Positions 1 through 12,438 of a stretch of 64,000 nt of DNA are shown piece after piece. The DNA is from Phycisphaera sp. (GTDB lineage: Bacteria > Planctomycetota > Phycisphaerae > Phycisphaerales > Phycisphaeraceae). Position 1 is the first letter of the stretch; each line of letters starts with the position of its first letter. The stretch covers positions 1 through 64,000 of the forward strand of contig JANQPR010000003.1 of the NCBI GenBank assembly GCA_028285385.1. The letters run 5' to 3'. The translations under genes were made by a program, and so were the position numbers. The notes below the pieces were generated by a model. It worked only from the letters and a program-made list of their open reading frames with translations, had not been told where the DNA came from and did not search any database.

Positions 1-2649
<2,649 letters not shown>

Positions 2650-2655
2650 TGGTCG

Positions 2656-3537
2656 TCACCGACGCTCGCGGTACTCGTGCGGCGTGACACCAACGAACCG
2701 GCGGAACACCGTCGAGAAGTACTGGCTCGACGAGAAACCGGCACGAAGTGCGACGGCCGTTACGGAAAGGTGCGGATCGCGCAGCATCTGTTTCGCCAGA
2801 TCGATCCGACGTCGCGTCCGCCAGTCGCCCGGAGTCAGGCCCATCCGCGCCCGAAAGCGGTCGTGGAAGCTACGCGGAGACAGGCCCGAGACCGCCGCCG
2901 CCTCGTCGATACTAAAGCCCGACTCCAGGTGCTGGTTCATCCAAGCAACGGCACGGTTGATCGGGTCGCGGTCGTGCGTGGGCGGGCCGACCCGCGGCGG
3001 GGCCGCCTCCTGTTCGCGCGCCACCAGGACCAGAAGCCGCGTCAGCGTCGCCCGCAGCATGGCCGGCGTGTACAGACCGGGCGCGAGGTGCTCTTCCACC
3101 ATCGACTTGAACAGCAGTTCACAGATCGGCGGGAGCTTCAGCCGCAACTTCTCGGGGTTGGCCAACCGCTCCAGCAGGTCTCGCGTTTCCCCGCGAGTCA
3201 TGCCGGCAAACTGCCGGCCCGGTGGCTCAACCACCTGAAGCCAGAACACCTGACAAGGCTGCATGACCTCGTCGACCCCGCCGTGTTCCTGGCCTGGCGG
3301 CGTCAGAAATGCTTCGCCGGGACCGACTTCATACACCTCGCGCCCGTCGCCCTCCCGCACCCAGAAACCGACCCGCCCCGAAACCAGCAGGTGAACCTCA
3401 AGCCCCGGGTGCGTGTTCGGCGGCAACGAAACGTCCTTCGCCCCGTGCGCGGTGACCCACCCCAACGCGTCCAGCTCCGGGGCGAGGCAGTCGTCGTGCC
3501 GCCAGTGCAGTCTGTCTTTGTCGAAGTAGTGCTTCAC
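2656..3537 (-). CDS. AraC-family transcriptional regulator with N-terminal cupin
   Basis: A 293-residue regulator. Residues 1-110 form a cupin-like sensor domain (LPPNTHPGLEVHLLVSG, VGPGEAFLTPPGQEHGG). Residues from about 190 hold the paired AraC helix-turn-helix, with FSIDEAAAVSGLSPRSFHDRFR and VTAVALRAGFSSSQYFSTVF ending in GVTPHEYRERR. It starts with GTG. It lies 50 bp downstream of the GH2 glycosidase on the same strand and converges with the GH38 gene, so it is a good candidate sugar-responsive activator for these glycosidase genes. The ligand is unknown. Confidence 0.9.
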   Translation of the reverse strand: MKHYFDKDRLHWRHDDCLAPELDALGWVTAHGAKDVSLPPNTHPGLEVHLLVSGRVGFWVREGDGREVYEVGPGEAFLTPPGQEHGGVDEVMQPCQVFWLQVVEPPGRQFAGMTRGETRDLLERLANPEKLRLKLPPICELLFKSMVEEHLAPGLYTPAMLRATLTRLLVLVAREQEAAPPRVGPPTHDRDPINRAVAWMNQHLESGFSIDEAAAVSGLSPRSFHDRFRARMGLTPGDWRTRRRIDLAKQMLRDPHLSVTAVALRAGFSSSQYFSTVFRRFVGVTPHEYRERR

Positions 3538-3587
3538 CGCGCCGTCCAGCAGAACGAGCCTCGCAGAAACACAGTCTAAGGATTCGC

Positions 3588-6500
3588 TCAGTCTCGGCCG
3601 TGGGCACCGGTGATCAAGCGGAACGTGGCTTCGCCCCTCAGCCTTGTGCCCGATTCGACGGTAAGTGCGCCCCGCTTCACCGATTTCATCAGGTGAATCT
3701 CGGTCCCACCACTGTAGAAGTCGATCAGATTGAAATGAAACCCGTTGTCGGCGGCGTCAACGCGCACGGCTTGTTCGCCGCCGCCCTCGAACGCGATGCC
3801 TGCGCCGTCGCCGGAAACCAGCTCCGCCTCGATGACCCGCGTCTTGGTGCTACCAAAGTCCCGCGTGATGCCGTGGACCAGGTCCTGCGCGTGGGGCCAA
3901 GGGAATGGGCCACGCTGACCGACCTCGTCGCGTTTCGACCGCCATCTTGGGTCACCGTGAGCAGAGGCTTCGCCAACCGCTCGGCCAATGTGATGCTCCG
4001 GGTAAGTCGACCACTGGGCGTGACGCTGCCAACGCACCGTGTCCAAGGCGGCCGGGACATCGAGCTGCAGCCCCGCCTCGAACGCAATCACGTCTTCGTC
4101 GGCCAGCCAGGCAAAGTCGTAGTTGACTCGGAGCGAGCCGTCGGGGGTCAGCGTATAGACGAAGCCCCCCGCCGCCTGCTCGTAGCGCCCGGTCACCTCG
4201 ACGCGCACCGCGTTACCGTCCTCCACCACATTCACGGCCTCAGCTTCCCAACCGGTCGGCACGTTGGTCGGTTGGCCATCGAACGTCCCGCCGCGCGCCC
4301 AGGAGTCCATCGCGCTACGCCGCACCAAGAGCCTCGGCCCGCCGGTCGCGACCGTGCTATCGCCGGCAACCATCTCACGGATCAGCCCGCGCTCGGCATC
4401 GATCAACACCCGCCCGGCTGGGCAACTTAACTCGATAACACCATCGTCGGATTTGACCTCGACGCGGGCATCAGGCGGGGCCGGTTGGTCGGCGGCGGCA
4501 AACACCGCGTCGGTCAGGTCGGTCTGGACCCGGAACCGGTCCACCAGCGCGCCGTCGGCTTCCCGGAACTCCAGTTCGTAGGCTGACCCGGCGTTCGGGT
4601 CGAAGGGCAACACCGCCCGCCCGACCTTGCCGGGGTCCGCGCTGACCCGGGCGGTGCCGGACCGTCGGCCTTGAATCCAATGCAACTCCAACTCGTCCAG
4701 ATTGCGCCACGCGAACCGGTTCTCAACCGGGATCACCGCTTCAAACTCGATCGGCGCAACCCGCAGCTTCGGCAACGCAATCGGCGAGTACGCCTTCCGA
4801 ACGTGCCAGGCGATCGTCTTCATTCGCCGGTGGTCATCAAACAACCCCCACGGGTGATAAGCGTGCAGTGACGTCACTGGTGCACCGGCGAACATACACC
4901 CGCCAACCACGAACTCGTGTTCCCGGGTGTAGTCGGCGTGGGCGGCGACGTACCAGCCCCAATAGTCGTCGACGCCCGGGTCGAGCAGGACTTCGTTCAT
5001 GTTGGTGCGGTGGGCGTGGCACCACTCGCTGCTGAGGAACGGCTTGTCACGCGGCAGCGCGTCCCAGCCTTCGCCGGTGATCCGACCCGGCACGCTCTCG
5101 TCCACGACCCCGTTACGGGGATAGTGTTCGTCGTTGACCGCCAACTCGGGCTTGTCCACACCGCTCCACAGGTCGCCACAATGGATCACCGGGCGGGTGG
5201 GGTCGGCCTTCTGCAACGCAGCCGCGGCGTCGGCGTAGTAACCGTAGTACGGGCTCTCGTTCGCCAAACCCCAGACGAGCACAGCCGGATCGCTGCGGAA
5301 CGCCTCGAGCATCGTGGCCACGATCATGGCGAACGGTTCGCGCATCGCATCGTCGTTGTTGCCGTAGTCGCCAAGCAGCCCCTTCCAATAGATCATTCCG
5401 CCCAGGCCGGTCTCCACGGTCATCGCGACGCCGACCTCGTTGGCGTGGTCGACGTACGCCCTTGCCGGCGCGGGGAACGGCCGGGTGAAGTTGACGTTCA
5501 CACTTTTGAGCAGATCGAGATCCGTGCGGAGTTTGTCCGCCGGCACGGCGTGGTCGTAACCGGGGTACGTCAGGTGGTGCACCGCGCCGAACGCCTTGAA
5601 AGGCCGGCCGTTCAGCAGGAAACGCGGGCCGTCGATGGTGATCTGTCGGAACCCGAAGCGGCGTTCCGCGACCATGGCCTCGTCCTCTCCAAGGAGGAGC
5701 CGGGCTCGGAGGGTGTACGTGCGCGGCGTTTCGGTGTGCCAAAGCTCAACATCCTCAACGTCAAAAGGAGTCACCCACTCCACATCTCCCGAAGCGGGAA
5801 CGGACTCCGGCAGGGACACGGCCCCGAGCTCAGAAGTCTCGCCTTCCGGGCCGACGAGTGTGAGGTGAATCACAGCGTCGTCCACCGGAACGTCACCGGC
5901 GTTATGCACGGCCAGACGGACCGACGCCGTCGCTGATCTGTCCTCCGCAACCTTCGTCTCGACGTGCAGCCGCGATAAGTGAACCGGAGGCAGCGCAACC
6001 AGATCGATCGAGCGCAACAGCCCGCCCATGTCCCGGCCGTGCCAGTGCGTGACGTAAGACCGCGCGAGCGTCAGCACGACCTCGTTGGTCTGACCTGGTT
6101 CGAGAAAAGGTGTCGCGTCGAACTCAACGGGCAGGTAGGACAGGTCGGAGCCGCCCACGCGTTGCCCATTGATCCAGACCTCACTCTGCCCGTCGAGCGA
6201 CCCGAAGCGCAGCGCGATGTACCTACCGTCCCAATCCGCCGGCACGTCAAAGGACTTGCGGTACGCCACCGGGACGCCGAGTTCGCGGTGCATCCGGCCG
6301 TGCCCTTGGTGCGCGAAGTGACGCCGGTTCTCGACTTCCGACCACGCGAGACCTTCGGTATCGCCGGGGTTGAACTCGTCGGGGACGTCTTTGATGAAGT
6401 CCCACGTCCCGTCGAGCGAGAACGTGAAGTGGTCGAGCCCCGCCACCTCGGTCACCGGCGGCGTGAGCCGTACGTCCGGCAGCCGCATTTCAATCCGCGG

Positions 6501-6602
6501 CTCGGCGGGCACGTTGACGATCTCTTCAAACGACTTCGCGCCGGCTCCGCATGCCACCGTGATGCACACCGTCACACCGACTCCGAGAAAGGCTGATTTC
6601 AT
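3588..6602 (-). CDS. Secreted glycoside hydrolase family 2 enzyme
   Basis: A GH2 enzyme of about 1000 residues. The ATG at 6602 begins a conventional signal peptide (MKSAFLGVGVTVCITVACGAGA); an ATG at 6647 would add 15 basic residues. Numbered from 6647, the order is a jelly-roll sugar-binding domain (EVWINGQRVG, about 156), an Ig-like domain, and the TIM barrel starting FGFRQITIDGPRFLLNGRPF. The acid/base is Glu464 in VWGLANESP and the nucleophile is Glu541 in FLSSEWCH. The beta-rich C-terminal region resembles long GH2 proteins. Whether the substrate is a beta-galactoside, beta-mannoside or beta-glucuronide cannot be settled by eye. The AraC gene follows in the same direction. Confidence 0.88.
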   Translation of the reverse strand: MKSAFLGVGVTVCITVACGAGAKSFEEIVNVPAEPRIEMRLPDVRLTPPVTEVAGLDHFTFSLDGTWDFIKDVPDEFNPGDTEGLAWSEVENRRHFAHQGHGRMHRELGVPVAYRKSFDVPADWDGRYIALRFGSLDGQSEVWINGQRVGGSDLSYLPVEFDATPFLEPGQTNEVVLTLARSYVTHWHGRDMGGLLRSIDLVALPPVHLSRLHVETKVAEDRSATASVRLAVHNAGDVPVDDAVIHLTLVGPEGETSELGAVSLPESVPASGDVEWVTPFDVEDVELWHTETPRTYTLRARLLLGEDEAMVAERRFGFRQITIDGPRFLLNGRPFKAFGAVHHLTYPGYDHAVPADKLRTDLDLLKSVNVNFTRPFPAPARAYVDHANEVGVAMTVETGLGGMIYWKGLLGDYGNNDDAMREPFAMIVATMLEAFRSDPAVLVWGLANESPYYGYYADAAAALQKADPTRPVIHCGDLWSGVDKPELAVNDEHYPRNGVVDESVPGRITGEGWDALPRDKPFLSSEWCHAHRTNMNEVLLDPGVDDYWGWYVAAHADYTREHEFVVGGCMFAGAPVTSLHAYHPWGLFDDHRRMKTIAWHVRKAYSPIALPKLRVAPIEFEAVIPVENRFAWRNLDELELHWIQGRRSGTARVSADPGKVGRAVLPFDPNAGSAYELEFREADGALVDRFRVQTDLTDAVFAAADQPAPPDARVEVKSDDGVIELSCPAGRVLIDAERGLIREMVAGDSTVATGGPRLLVRRSAMDSWARGGTFDGQPTNVPTGWEAEAVNVVEDGNAVRVEVTGRYEQAAGGFVYTLTPDGSLRVNYDFAWLADEDVIAFEAGLQLDVPAALDTVRWQRHAQWSTYPEHHIGRAVGEASAHGDPRWRSKRDEVGQRGPFPWPHAQDLVHGITRDFGSTKTRVIEAELVSGDGAGIAFEGGGEQAVRVDAADNGFHFNLIDFYSGGTEIHLMKSVKRGALTVESGTRLRGEATFRLITGAHGRD

Positions 6603-6737
6603 CGCATGAAGCTCAGGCGAAAGACGACGGGTGAGGGTTCTGATCATGGCGGGGTGATGGGCAAGCGGCAGCCGTTCCTGACGACTGCCGCTATCGGAGG
6701 TGGATTGAACGAACCGTAGCTAACGATCCGTTGACGG

Positions 6738-8291
6738 TCAGGCGGCGCGACGTCCGCTCAATAAGCCAACGACGGCCAACGCGGCGAAGGCGGCGGGCTC
6801 GGGCAAAGCGGAGCCGGTGAAGTCCGGAGCGCTGGTGCTGCCCCAGTTCTGGAGCACGCCGTCGAGTTCGTTCTGATCGACCGTGCCGTCAAACGGACCA
6901 CCGCCGACCAGCGCTGCCTCGTCGCCGGTGAAGGTGCCGGTGCCCCAGTTCTGCAGGACGATGTCGAGGTCGCCCTGTTCAACCTGGCCGGAGGAGTCGT
7001 AGTCGCCGGTGATGCCGGCGACGGCGTTCTCCACGACCTGCAGCCAGTTCCAGTGGCCCGCGTCGAAGTCGGTGCTGCCCGTGGGGATCTCGGTCGACAT
7101 CTCGATCGTGATCACGCCGTTGGCGTCGGGAGCGACCTCCGAGAAGTCGACGGTCGTGCCGGTGTTGAACGAGGGATCGAAGGTCTGTTCGGTGCCGTCG
7201 ACGGTGAACTTGGTGAGCGTGCGGAAGTCGCCGATCGAACCGAACATCGTGAGGTCGTAGGTGGTGCCGTCGGTCCGCAGACCGGCGAGTTCGAAACTCG
7301 CGACGGTGCCCGCGCCCTCGGCCGGCAGGATCAACGTGTCCTGGTCGGCGGTGACAGGTCGGCCGGTGTTGAACAGCACCTGAGCCGGGTCGATGACCGC
7401 GCCGCCGATCCCGACCCCGACGCCGTTCTTGGGTTCGTCGCTGGTCGCGTTCACAAGTTCGAAGCCGAACCCGGTCGCGGCACCGCTGGTGTCGATCAGG
7501 TCTGCGACGTTGGGGAAGTCTTCGACGGAGCCGAACGCCGGGTTGGGAACCGAGGAGATGTTGTTCCAGTTGCCGGGCGTTTCCTGGTCGTCCCGACCAA
7601 AATCGATCTGTACGGTCGGGCCGCCCGCTTCGATGATCTCCAGTACGTTCCATTGGCCGTTTTGGAAACCAGGCGTGTTGGGGTCGGTGGACCAGTTGAT
7701 GCCGAGGCTGCCGCCGGCGGGGCTGAGCCCGGTCAGCGACGCGACGGTGGTGGTGTTGAAGCTGGGGTCGAGGGTGGCGGTCTGCGTGCCGGTGCCGGTG
7801 ACGACCCAGTTCTGGACACGGCGGTTGTCGCTGACGTAGCCGTAGAAGTTCAGGCCGTAGCTCTTGGTGTTGTCCAGCCCGGTGATGGCAAAGTCGGCGG
7901 TCGTTTCGCCGTTGAGGAAGAACGTGTCGCCCGCGGCTGTGCCGACGTAGGGCAGCCCGGTGTTCCCGGTGTCGTCGAACCCGCCGGCCCCCAATCGGAT
8001 GTCCTCGACCAACGGGAAGTCGACCGTGCCGACCAGGTCCAACGAGTAGCTCGACGCGTTGCCGTTGGTGTCGATCAAGCCGGTCAGAGTCGGGAAGCCG
8101 TCGATGACTTGGAAGTTGCCGGGCCCTTTGGCGGCGTCGTTCCACCGCTCCGCGCCGTTGGGGTCGGTGACGAGCGGGTTCATGTCCGCGTCTTCCAACC
8201 GGCCGAAGTCGACCAGGAAGGTGCGTTGAGCGACGGCGGAAGCCGCCGGGATCGAGAGCGAGAGGGCAAGCAGGCAATACGTGGAACGCAT
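6738..8291 (-). CDS. Secreted PEP-CTERM protein with two DFGR-type repeats and a dockerin-like module
   Basis: A 517-residue protein with a signal peptide ending near SAVAQ. Two homologous domains of about 200 residues follow, beginning FLVDFGRLED and VQIDFGRDDQ. Each contains a FP-x-L/V-x-x-LIDT segment and a closing GxWNxL motif. Then comes the calcium-loop module (DYDSSGQVEQGDLD, then VDQNELDGVLQNWG) and the sorting tail LPEPAAF-hydrophobic-GRRAA. The start is fixed by AGGAG in the leader. It shares architecture with the upstream neighbour at 8386-9729, which lacks the dockerin-like module, so they are probable tandem duplicates. Exosortases process such tails. The function of the repeats is unknown; a carbohydrate-binding beta fold is a guess. 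Confidence 0.85.
   Translation of the reverse strand: MRSTYCLLALSLSIPAASAVAQRTFLVDFGRLEDADMNPLVTDPNGAERWNDAAKGPGNFQVIDGFPTLTGLIDTNGNASSYSLDLVGTVDFPLVEDIRLGAGGFDDTGNTGLPYVGTAAGDTFFLNGETTADFAITGLDNTKSYGLNFYGYVSDNRRVQNWVVTGTGTQTATLDPSFNTTTVASLTGLSPAGGSLGINWSTDPNTPGFQNGQWNVLEIIEAGGPTVQIDFGRDDQETPGNWNNISSVPNPAFGSVEDFPNVADLIDTSGAATGFGFELVNATSDEPKNGVGVGIGGAVIDPAQVLFNTGRPVTADQDTLILPAEGAGTVASFELAGLRTDGTTYDLTMFGSIGDFRTLTKFTVDGTEQTFDPSFNTGTTVDFSEVAPDANGVITIEMSTEIPTGSTDFDAGHWNWLQVVENAVAGITGDYDSSGQVEQGDLDIVLQNWGTGTFTGDEAALVGGGPFDGTVDQNELDGVLQNWGSTSAPDFTGSALPEPAAFAALAVVGLLSGRRAA
6840..7007 (-). repeat. Dockerin-like module, copy 1
   Basis: A 56-codon module that recurs almost unchanged in three other proteins of this window. 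It holds an Asp-rich loop DYDSSGQVEQGD, LDIVLQNWG, a Gly-rich linker VGGGPFDG, and a second half DQNELDGVLQNWG. It sits directly before the PEP-CTERM tail. Confidence 0.85.
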
Positions 8292-8337
8292 TGGTTTTCT
8301 CCTGGCGCGGGAGCGTTCAGTGGATCCGAAGAAAAGG

Positions 8338-8371
8338 GGAAAACACGCCCCGCCGAGGGGGCGGGGCGTGT
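8338..8371 (-). terminator. Rho-independent terminator after the PEP-CTERM gene at 8386-9729
   Basis: A perfect 12-bp inverted repeat (ACACGCCCCGCC at 8343-8354 with its complement at 8360-8371) has a 5-base loop. Read on the minus strand it is followed by TTTT. It lies 15 bp beyond the stop codon, so the next gene at 6738-8291 probably gets reduced read-through or has its own promoter. Confidence 0.85.
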
Positions 8372-8385
8372 AGAGGAGGGAGTCA

Positions 8386-9729
8386 TCAGCGGCGGCGACG
8401 CAACCCCGCCAGCGTGCCGGCGACGAGCAAAGCTACGCTGCCCGGCTCGGGCACCTCGGTCACCCGCAGCGCGTTCCAGTGGCCTTGAGCGAACGAGCCG
8501 CCGGCGACGAAGTCGGCCTCAAAGGTGATGACGATGTCGCCGTTGGCGTCGGGCAGCAGGTCCTCGAACGACGCGACGCTGCTGGTGTTGTTCTCGGGGT
8601 CGTAGCTCTTGGTTTGTCCGTTGACCGTGAACAGCGTGTCGGCGCGGTCCGCGGGCAGGGCCCCAAACATATCGAGGTCGTACGTCGTGCCGTCGGTCTT
8701 GAGCCCGCTGAGCGTGAACTCGGCGGAGATGTCGTTGCCCTCGGTGAGGACGAACATCGTGTCGCGGGTCGCGGTCTGATCGAAGCCGGTGGCGGAAGCG
8801 TCCGCGGGGAAATCGGCGCCGCCGATGCCGACCTTCCCGCCGATCGGGTCGGCCACGGGCGGGTTGGCGACGCTGACCAGGTCGAAGTCGATGGCGGTGG
8901 CCGCGCCGTCGGAGGCCACCGCGTCGGTGATGGTCGGGAAGTTGGCGATGCTGCCGAAGTCCGGGCCGCCGGCTGCGGCGGCGTTGTTCCAGGCGTCGCC
9001 GGCGAGCGCGTCGGTATTGGACAAGGAACCGTTTTGGCCGAAGTCGATCAGCACGCGCGGGCCGCCGCCGACTTCGTTGACTTCCAGGACGTTCCAGTGC
9101 CCCTGCTGGGCGCTGGTGCCGGTGTCATCGACCTCAAAGAGGATGTCGATGCCGTTGCTGCCGTCGGGGCTGATGCCGCTGAAGGTGACGGTGCCCGCGG
9201 TGTTGTTCTGCGGGTTGAGCGCGAGCGTGCTGCCGCCGACGGTCCAGAGCGAGTCGTTCCGCCCCTGATTGCCGATGAAGTTGTACATCGTCAGGTCGTA
9301 GGTCTTGCTGCCGTCCAGGTCGCCGAGGCGGAACAGCGCTTCGGTATCGTTGAGGACGAACATGGTGTCGCCGCCGGCCGAGCCGACGTAGGCGAGCCCG
9401 GCGTTGCCCGTGGCGTTGAACCCACCGATGCCGAGGTTGGTGCCGGCGGGCGGGAGGTTGTTGACGGCGGTGAGGTCGAACCCGTAGCCCGTGCTGCTGC
9501 CGGCGGTGTTGGCCAGGTCGGCGATGGCGGGGAAGGGGTTGGCGGCGGAGTAACCGGTGCTGCCGGGGCTGGCGATGTTGTTGTAGACGTCGCCGCTGAG
9601 CGGGTCGGTGTTGGACAGGGCGTTGATCCGGCCGAAGTCGATCAGGATCTCCTGCACCTGAGCCGAGGCGGCGGGCACGAGCCCGGCCACGAGCAAGCTG
9701 GTCGAGAGTAGAAGCGGTTTACGGGCCAT
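8386..9729 (-). CDS. Secreted PEP-CTERM protein with two DFG-type repeats
   Basis: A 447-residue protein with a signal peptide (cleavage near ASAQ). It has two repeats of about 200 residues, starting EILIDFGRINALSNTD and VLIDFGQNGSLSNTD. Each repeat contains Y/WNNxA, a FPxIxD motif, a TxFxLxxxxS sub-sheet and a closing GHWNxLxVxEV. The C-terminus is VPEPGSVALL-hydrophobic-RRRR, a typical PEP-CTERM sorting signal. GGAGG precedes the ATG. It lies downstream of the prepilin gene and upstream of a paralogue on the same strand. No catalytic motif is apparent, so the role is probably surface or extracellular-matrix associated; this is inference. Confidence 0.83.
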   Translation of the reverse strand: MARKPLLLSTSLLVAGLVPAASAQVQEILIDFGRINALSNTDPLSGDVYNNIASPGSTGYSAANPFPAIADLANTAGSSTGYGFDLTAVNNLPPAGTNLGIGGFNATGNAGLAYVGSAGGDTMFVLNDTEALFRLGDLDGSKTYDLTMYNFIGNQGRNDSLWTVGGSTLALNPQNNTAGTVTFSGISPDGSNGIDILFEVDDTGTSAQQGHWNVLEVNEVGGGPRVLIDFGQNGSLSNTDALAGDAWNNAAAAGGPDFGSIANFPTITDAVASDGAATAIDFDLVSVANPPVADPIGGKVGIGGADFPADASATGFDQTATRDTMFVLTEGNDISAEFTLSGLKTDGTTYDLDMFGALPADRADTLFTVNGQTKSYDPENNTSSVASFEDLLPDANGDIVITFEADFVAGGSFAQGHWNALRVTEVPEPGSVALLVAGTLAGLRRRR

Positions 9730-9818
9730 CGGTCTTCCTCCAAGAAAGATGAATGAGAGACGGGGAAATGCAAGCTGTCGAACGGCTTCACCGTGCCCGT
9801 TGAGGGGCTACGCGGTGA

Positions 9819-10730
9819 TCACTGCAGGTCGCTGGGTGGGCCGGCATCTAGGTCCCAGTCCGAATGCCAGGTCAGGTCCCAGAGCTCGAACCGGCTGACG
9901 GTGCGGGCACCGCCGTCGAGAAACGCCATGTTGTTGGTCTCGCCGTGGCGGTTGACGTACCACCGCGTCATCTGCACGCCGGCCAGTCCCGCGCGGTGTG
10001 GGTTGGCGGGATCGACGGCAGCGAAAGTCTGCAGCGACCCCAACTCGCCGGTGTGAAGGGGGTTTCCGAGCGTCCAGGTGCCGTCGCCGCCGAACGGCGT
10101 GCCCGTGGTGTCGGCGACGTTGTCGCCGCTGCCGAAGAAGTTGTCGATCTGGTCCCGGGTTGGGTTCGCCGAGACCCCCACGTACGACGGGAACGCGCCG
10201 TTGGCCCCGGCCGGGTCGTGCACCCACCCGTTGAAGGTGTAACTGCCGTTGATCGTGGCTATCTGGCCGCCGCCCTGGTCGATCTGTTGCTGGTACGTGA
10301 CTTCGGCGGTGCCGAACCAGGTCGCGTTCGGGTTCGCGCTACCCGCCGGATCGAACACCGGGGTTCCACCCGCATCGCGTCCGCCACTGCCGTTGGACGT
10401 CTCGGACAGGTCGCCCGGTTGGGCCGTCTCCGGGCAGACGTTGATCTGGTTGTTCTCTTCGAGGTTGATGTAACCCCCGTCCGAGAGGATGTCGAAGACG
10501 AAGACGCCCGACGGGCCGGTCTTAATCGCCCGGAAGTTGTTGTCCGCCAGCCAGGCGGCGTAAGCGATCCCGGTCTGGCGGACGTTGCTGAGGCAGGCGG
10601 ACTTCCGGGCCGCGGCCCGTGCCGACCCGAGCGCGGGCAAGAGGATGCCGATGAGCAGCGCGATGATCGAGATGACGACCAAGAGTTCGATGAGCGTGAA
10701 CGCGAGTTGGGTTGAACGCGGGGCGGTCAT
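9819..10730 (-). CDS. Prepilin-type protein with H-X9-DG motif
   Basis: A 303-residue protein. The ATG at 10730 is chosen because AAGAGA precedes it and it places the class III signal near the N-terminus. [20 protein letters not shown] carries the conserved Glu5 and is cut by prepilin peptidase before Phe. The globular part opens with [22 protein letters not shown] and ends with [14 protein letters not shown], a His followed by nine residues and Asp-Gly, the planctomycete prepilin H-X9-DG signature. It is the first gene of the minus-strand series prepilin, PEP-CTERM, PEP-CTERM, GH2, AraC. It is likely anchored in the inner membrane until processed. Its function beyond pseudopilin-like export is not known. 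Confidence 0.9.
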   Translation of the reverse strand: MTAPRSTQLAFTLIELLVVISIIALLIGILLPALGSARAAARKSACLSNVRQTGIAYAAWLADNNFRAIKTGPSGVFVFDILSDGGYINLEENNQINVCPETAQPGDLSETSNGSGGRDAGGTPVFDPAGSANPNATWFGTAEVTYQQQIDQGGGQIATINGSYTFNGWVHDPAGANGAFPSYVGVSANPTRDQIDNFFGSGDNVADTTGTPFGGDGTWTLGNPLHTGELGSLQTFAAVDPANPHRAGLAGVQMTRWYVNRHGETNNMAFLDGGARTVSRFELWDLTWHSDWDLDAGPPSDLQ

Positions 10731-10941
10731 GGGGCGTCTCTTGGAATCGAGAGTAGAGATCGAGTCGTGCGGATTTCGGGCCAAGACCAAGACGGGCCCT
10801 TGAATGGACACGCCAAACTTACGACGGCTCCGTCGGCCTGCGTTCAGAAATGAGTCTGCAGATTTTTGAACTTATCGCGGCGGGCGTGCAGTATTTTTCG
10901 GTCGTCAGTAGTCCGATGATTCCCACCGTTTCCGGTGTCCC

Positions 10942-12438
10942 ATGCCTCTCGCCGACGACCGCCCCAACATCCTGTTAATCCTCAGTGATCAGCACCGGCA
11001 CGACTGCGTGGGGTACCGCGGCAGCCAGGCGCAGACCCCGCACCTAGACCGGCTCGCAGCCGAGGCAACGGTCTACACCGACGCCTTCTGCGCCAGCCCC
11101 GTCTGCACGCCTTCGCGCTATTCGCTGTTGACAGGCCTGTACCCGCATCAGCACGGAGCATGGTCCAACGAGAGCACGCCGCACCCGGGCCTTCCCACCT
11201 TCCCCAGGCTGTTACGTGACGCGGGCTACCGGACCGCGGCGGTAGGGAAAATGCACTTCACTCCGACCTACTTGGACATCGGCTTCGATGAACTCGAGCT
11301 CGCCGAGCAGCACGGCCGGGGCCGGTACGAAGATGACTACCACCGCTGGCTCCAAGCCCACAATCGCTGCGACTGGATCGACGTCATCGACCAAGTCGAC
11401 GAAGAACGGCAACGCGCGCCCTCGGACTATTGGGAAACGTTCGGGGCCTTGCCCTTCGACCAGCCCGAGCGGTTTCACTCGACCAGTTGGATCGGCGAAC
11501 GGGCCGTACGCCGCGTTGCACGGTGGTCTTCCGGGGGCAACTGCCTGATGGTCGGGTTTGTCAAGCCCCACCACCCTTTCGACCCGCCGCAAAGCTGGAT
11601 CGACCGGTACGACCCCGACGCGTTGGACCTGCTGCCGGGCTGGACCGACCGCTGCCTCGAGCACGACCTCGCCTACCGCGAAAACCACTTCTCGTACCGC
11701 GACATGACCGAGGCACAGTATCGACGCGTGCTGACCTACTACTTCGCTCTGCTGTCGCAAATGGACCACCAGATCGGACGGATCCTGGACACCCTCCGCA
11801 CAACCGGGCAGTACGACAACACGCTAATCGTCTATACCAGCGACCACGGCGACTACATGGGCTACCACCACCTCCTGCTGAAGGGGAACTACATGTACGA
11901 CCCGATCGTGCGTGTCCCGCTGGTCGTACGTTTCCCCGATCAGGTGCAATACCCACGCCGCGGCAAGGCCGATCGTTCACTTGCTTCCCTGTTGGACCTG
12001 TCGTCGACGATTACGTCGATTGCTAACGCCGGGTCGATCACCGACGGGCAAGGTATCGACCTGACACGCGGCGAAGTCGGCCGCGACACCGTCTTCGCAT
12101 CTTGCAAGTGGGGAACCGTCGAACACATGGCTCGATCCCGTGACCACAAGCTTCTGTGGTGCGAAGACCCGGCCAAGTCGGCCGCGCTGTGTCTCGCCGA
12201 CGACCCTCACGAGTTTGAGCCGAAATCGCCCGCCGACGAACCTACCGCGGCAGACCTTCAGGGTCGGCTCGGACGCCACCTGATGTTCGATGCGATTACC
12301 CCAAACGTCGCAGATCAGAAGGCACCGCGTGTAAAGCCAGATTCGCTCTCGAACGGGCAGCAAAGCGTCTCGCGCAAGGCCATCCGTCGATTTGTCGAAA
12401 GAGCCGTCACTCAGCGGACGCCCAGCTCGACGCCCTAA
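10942..12438 (+). CDS. Type I sulfatase
   Basis: A 498-residue enzyme that hydrolyses sulfate esters. It begins RPNILLILSDQHRHD, with Asp16 a metal ligand. CTPSRYSLLTG carries the C-x-P-S-R signature whose Cys55 becomes formylglycine. YTSDHGDYMGYHHLLLKG, near residue 300, supplies further metal ligands. No signal peptide is seen, unusual for polysaccharide sulfatases, so it may act in the cytoplasm on imported sulfated sugars. It stands alone, divergent from the prepilin gene. The maturase (anSME type) is not in the window. Substrate is unknown; neighbouring mannosidase and GH2 genes suggest a sulfated glycan. Confidence 0.93.
   Translation: MPLADDRPNILLILSDQHRHDCVGYRGSQAQTPHLDRLAAEATVYTDAFCASPVCTPSRYSLLTGLYPHQHGAWSNESTPHPGLPTFPRLLRDAGYRTAAVGKMHFTPTYLDIGFDELELAEQHGRGRYEDDYHRWLQAHNRCDWIDVIDQVDEERQRAPSDYWETFGALPFDQPERFHSTSWIGERAVRRVARWSSGGNCLMVGFVKPHHPFDPPQSWIDRYDPDALDLLPGWTDRCLEHDLAYRENHFSYRDMTEAQYRRVLTYYFALLSQMDHQIGRILDTLRTTGQYDNTLIVYTSDHGDYMGYHHLLLKGNYMYDPIVRVPLVVRFPDQVQYPRRGKADRSLASLLDLSSTITSIANAGSITDGQGIDLTRGEVGRDTVFASCKWGTVEHMARSRDHKLLWCEDPAKSAALCLADDPHEFEPKSPADEPTAADLQGRLGRHLMFDAITPNVADQKAPRVKPDSLSNGQQSVSRKAIRRFVERAVTQRTPSSTP

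Noticed and set aside
6664-6692. Hairpin AGCGGCAG/CTGCCGCT before the GH2 gene as a terminator
   Set aside because: The loop is 13 bases and no T-run follows on the minus strand, so it is at best a leader structure.
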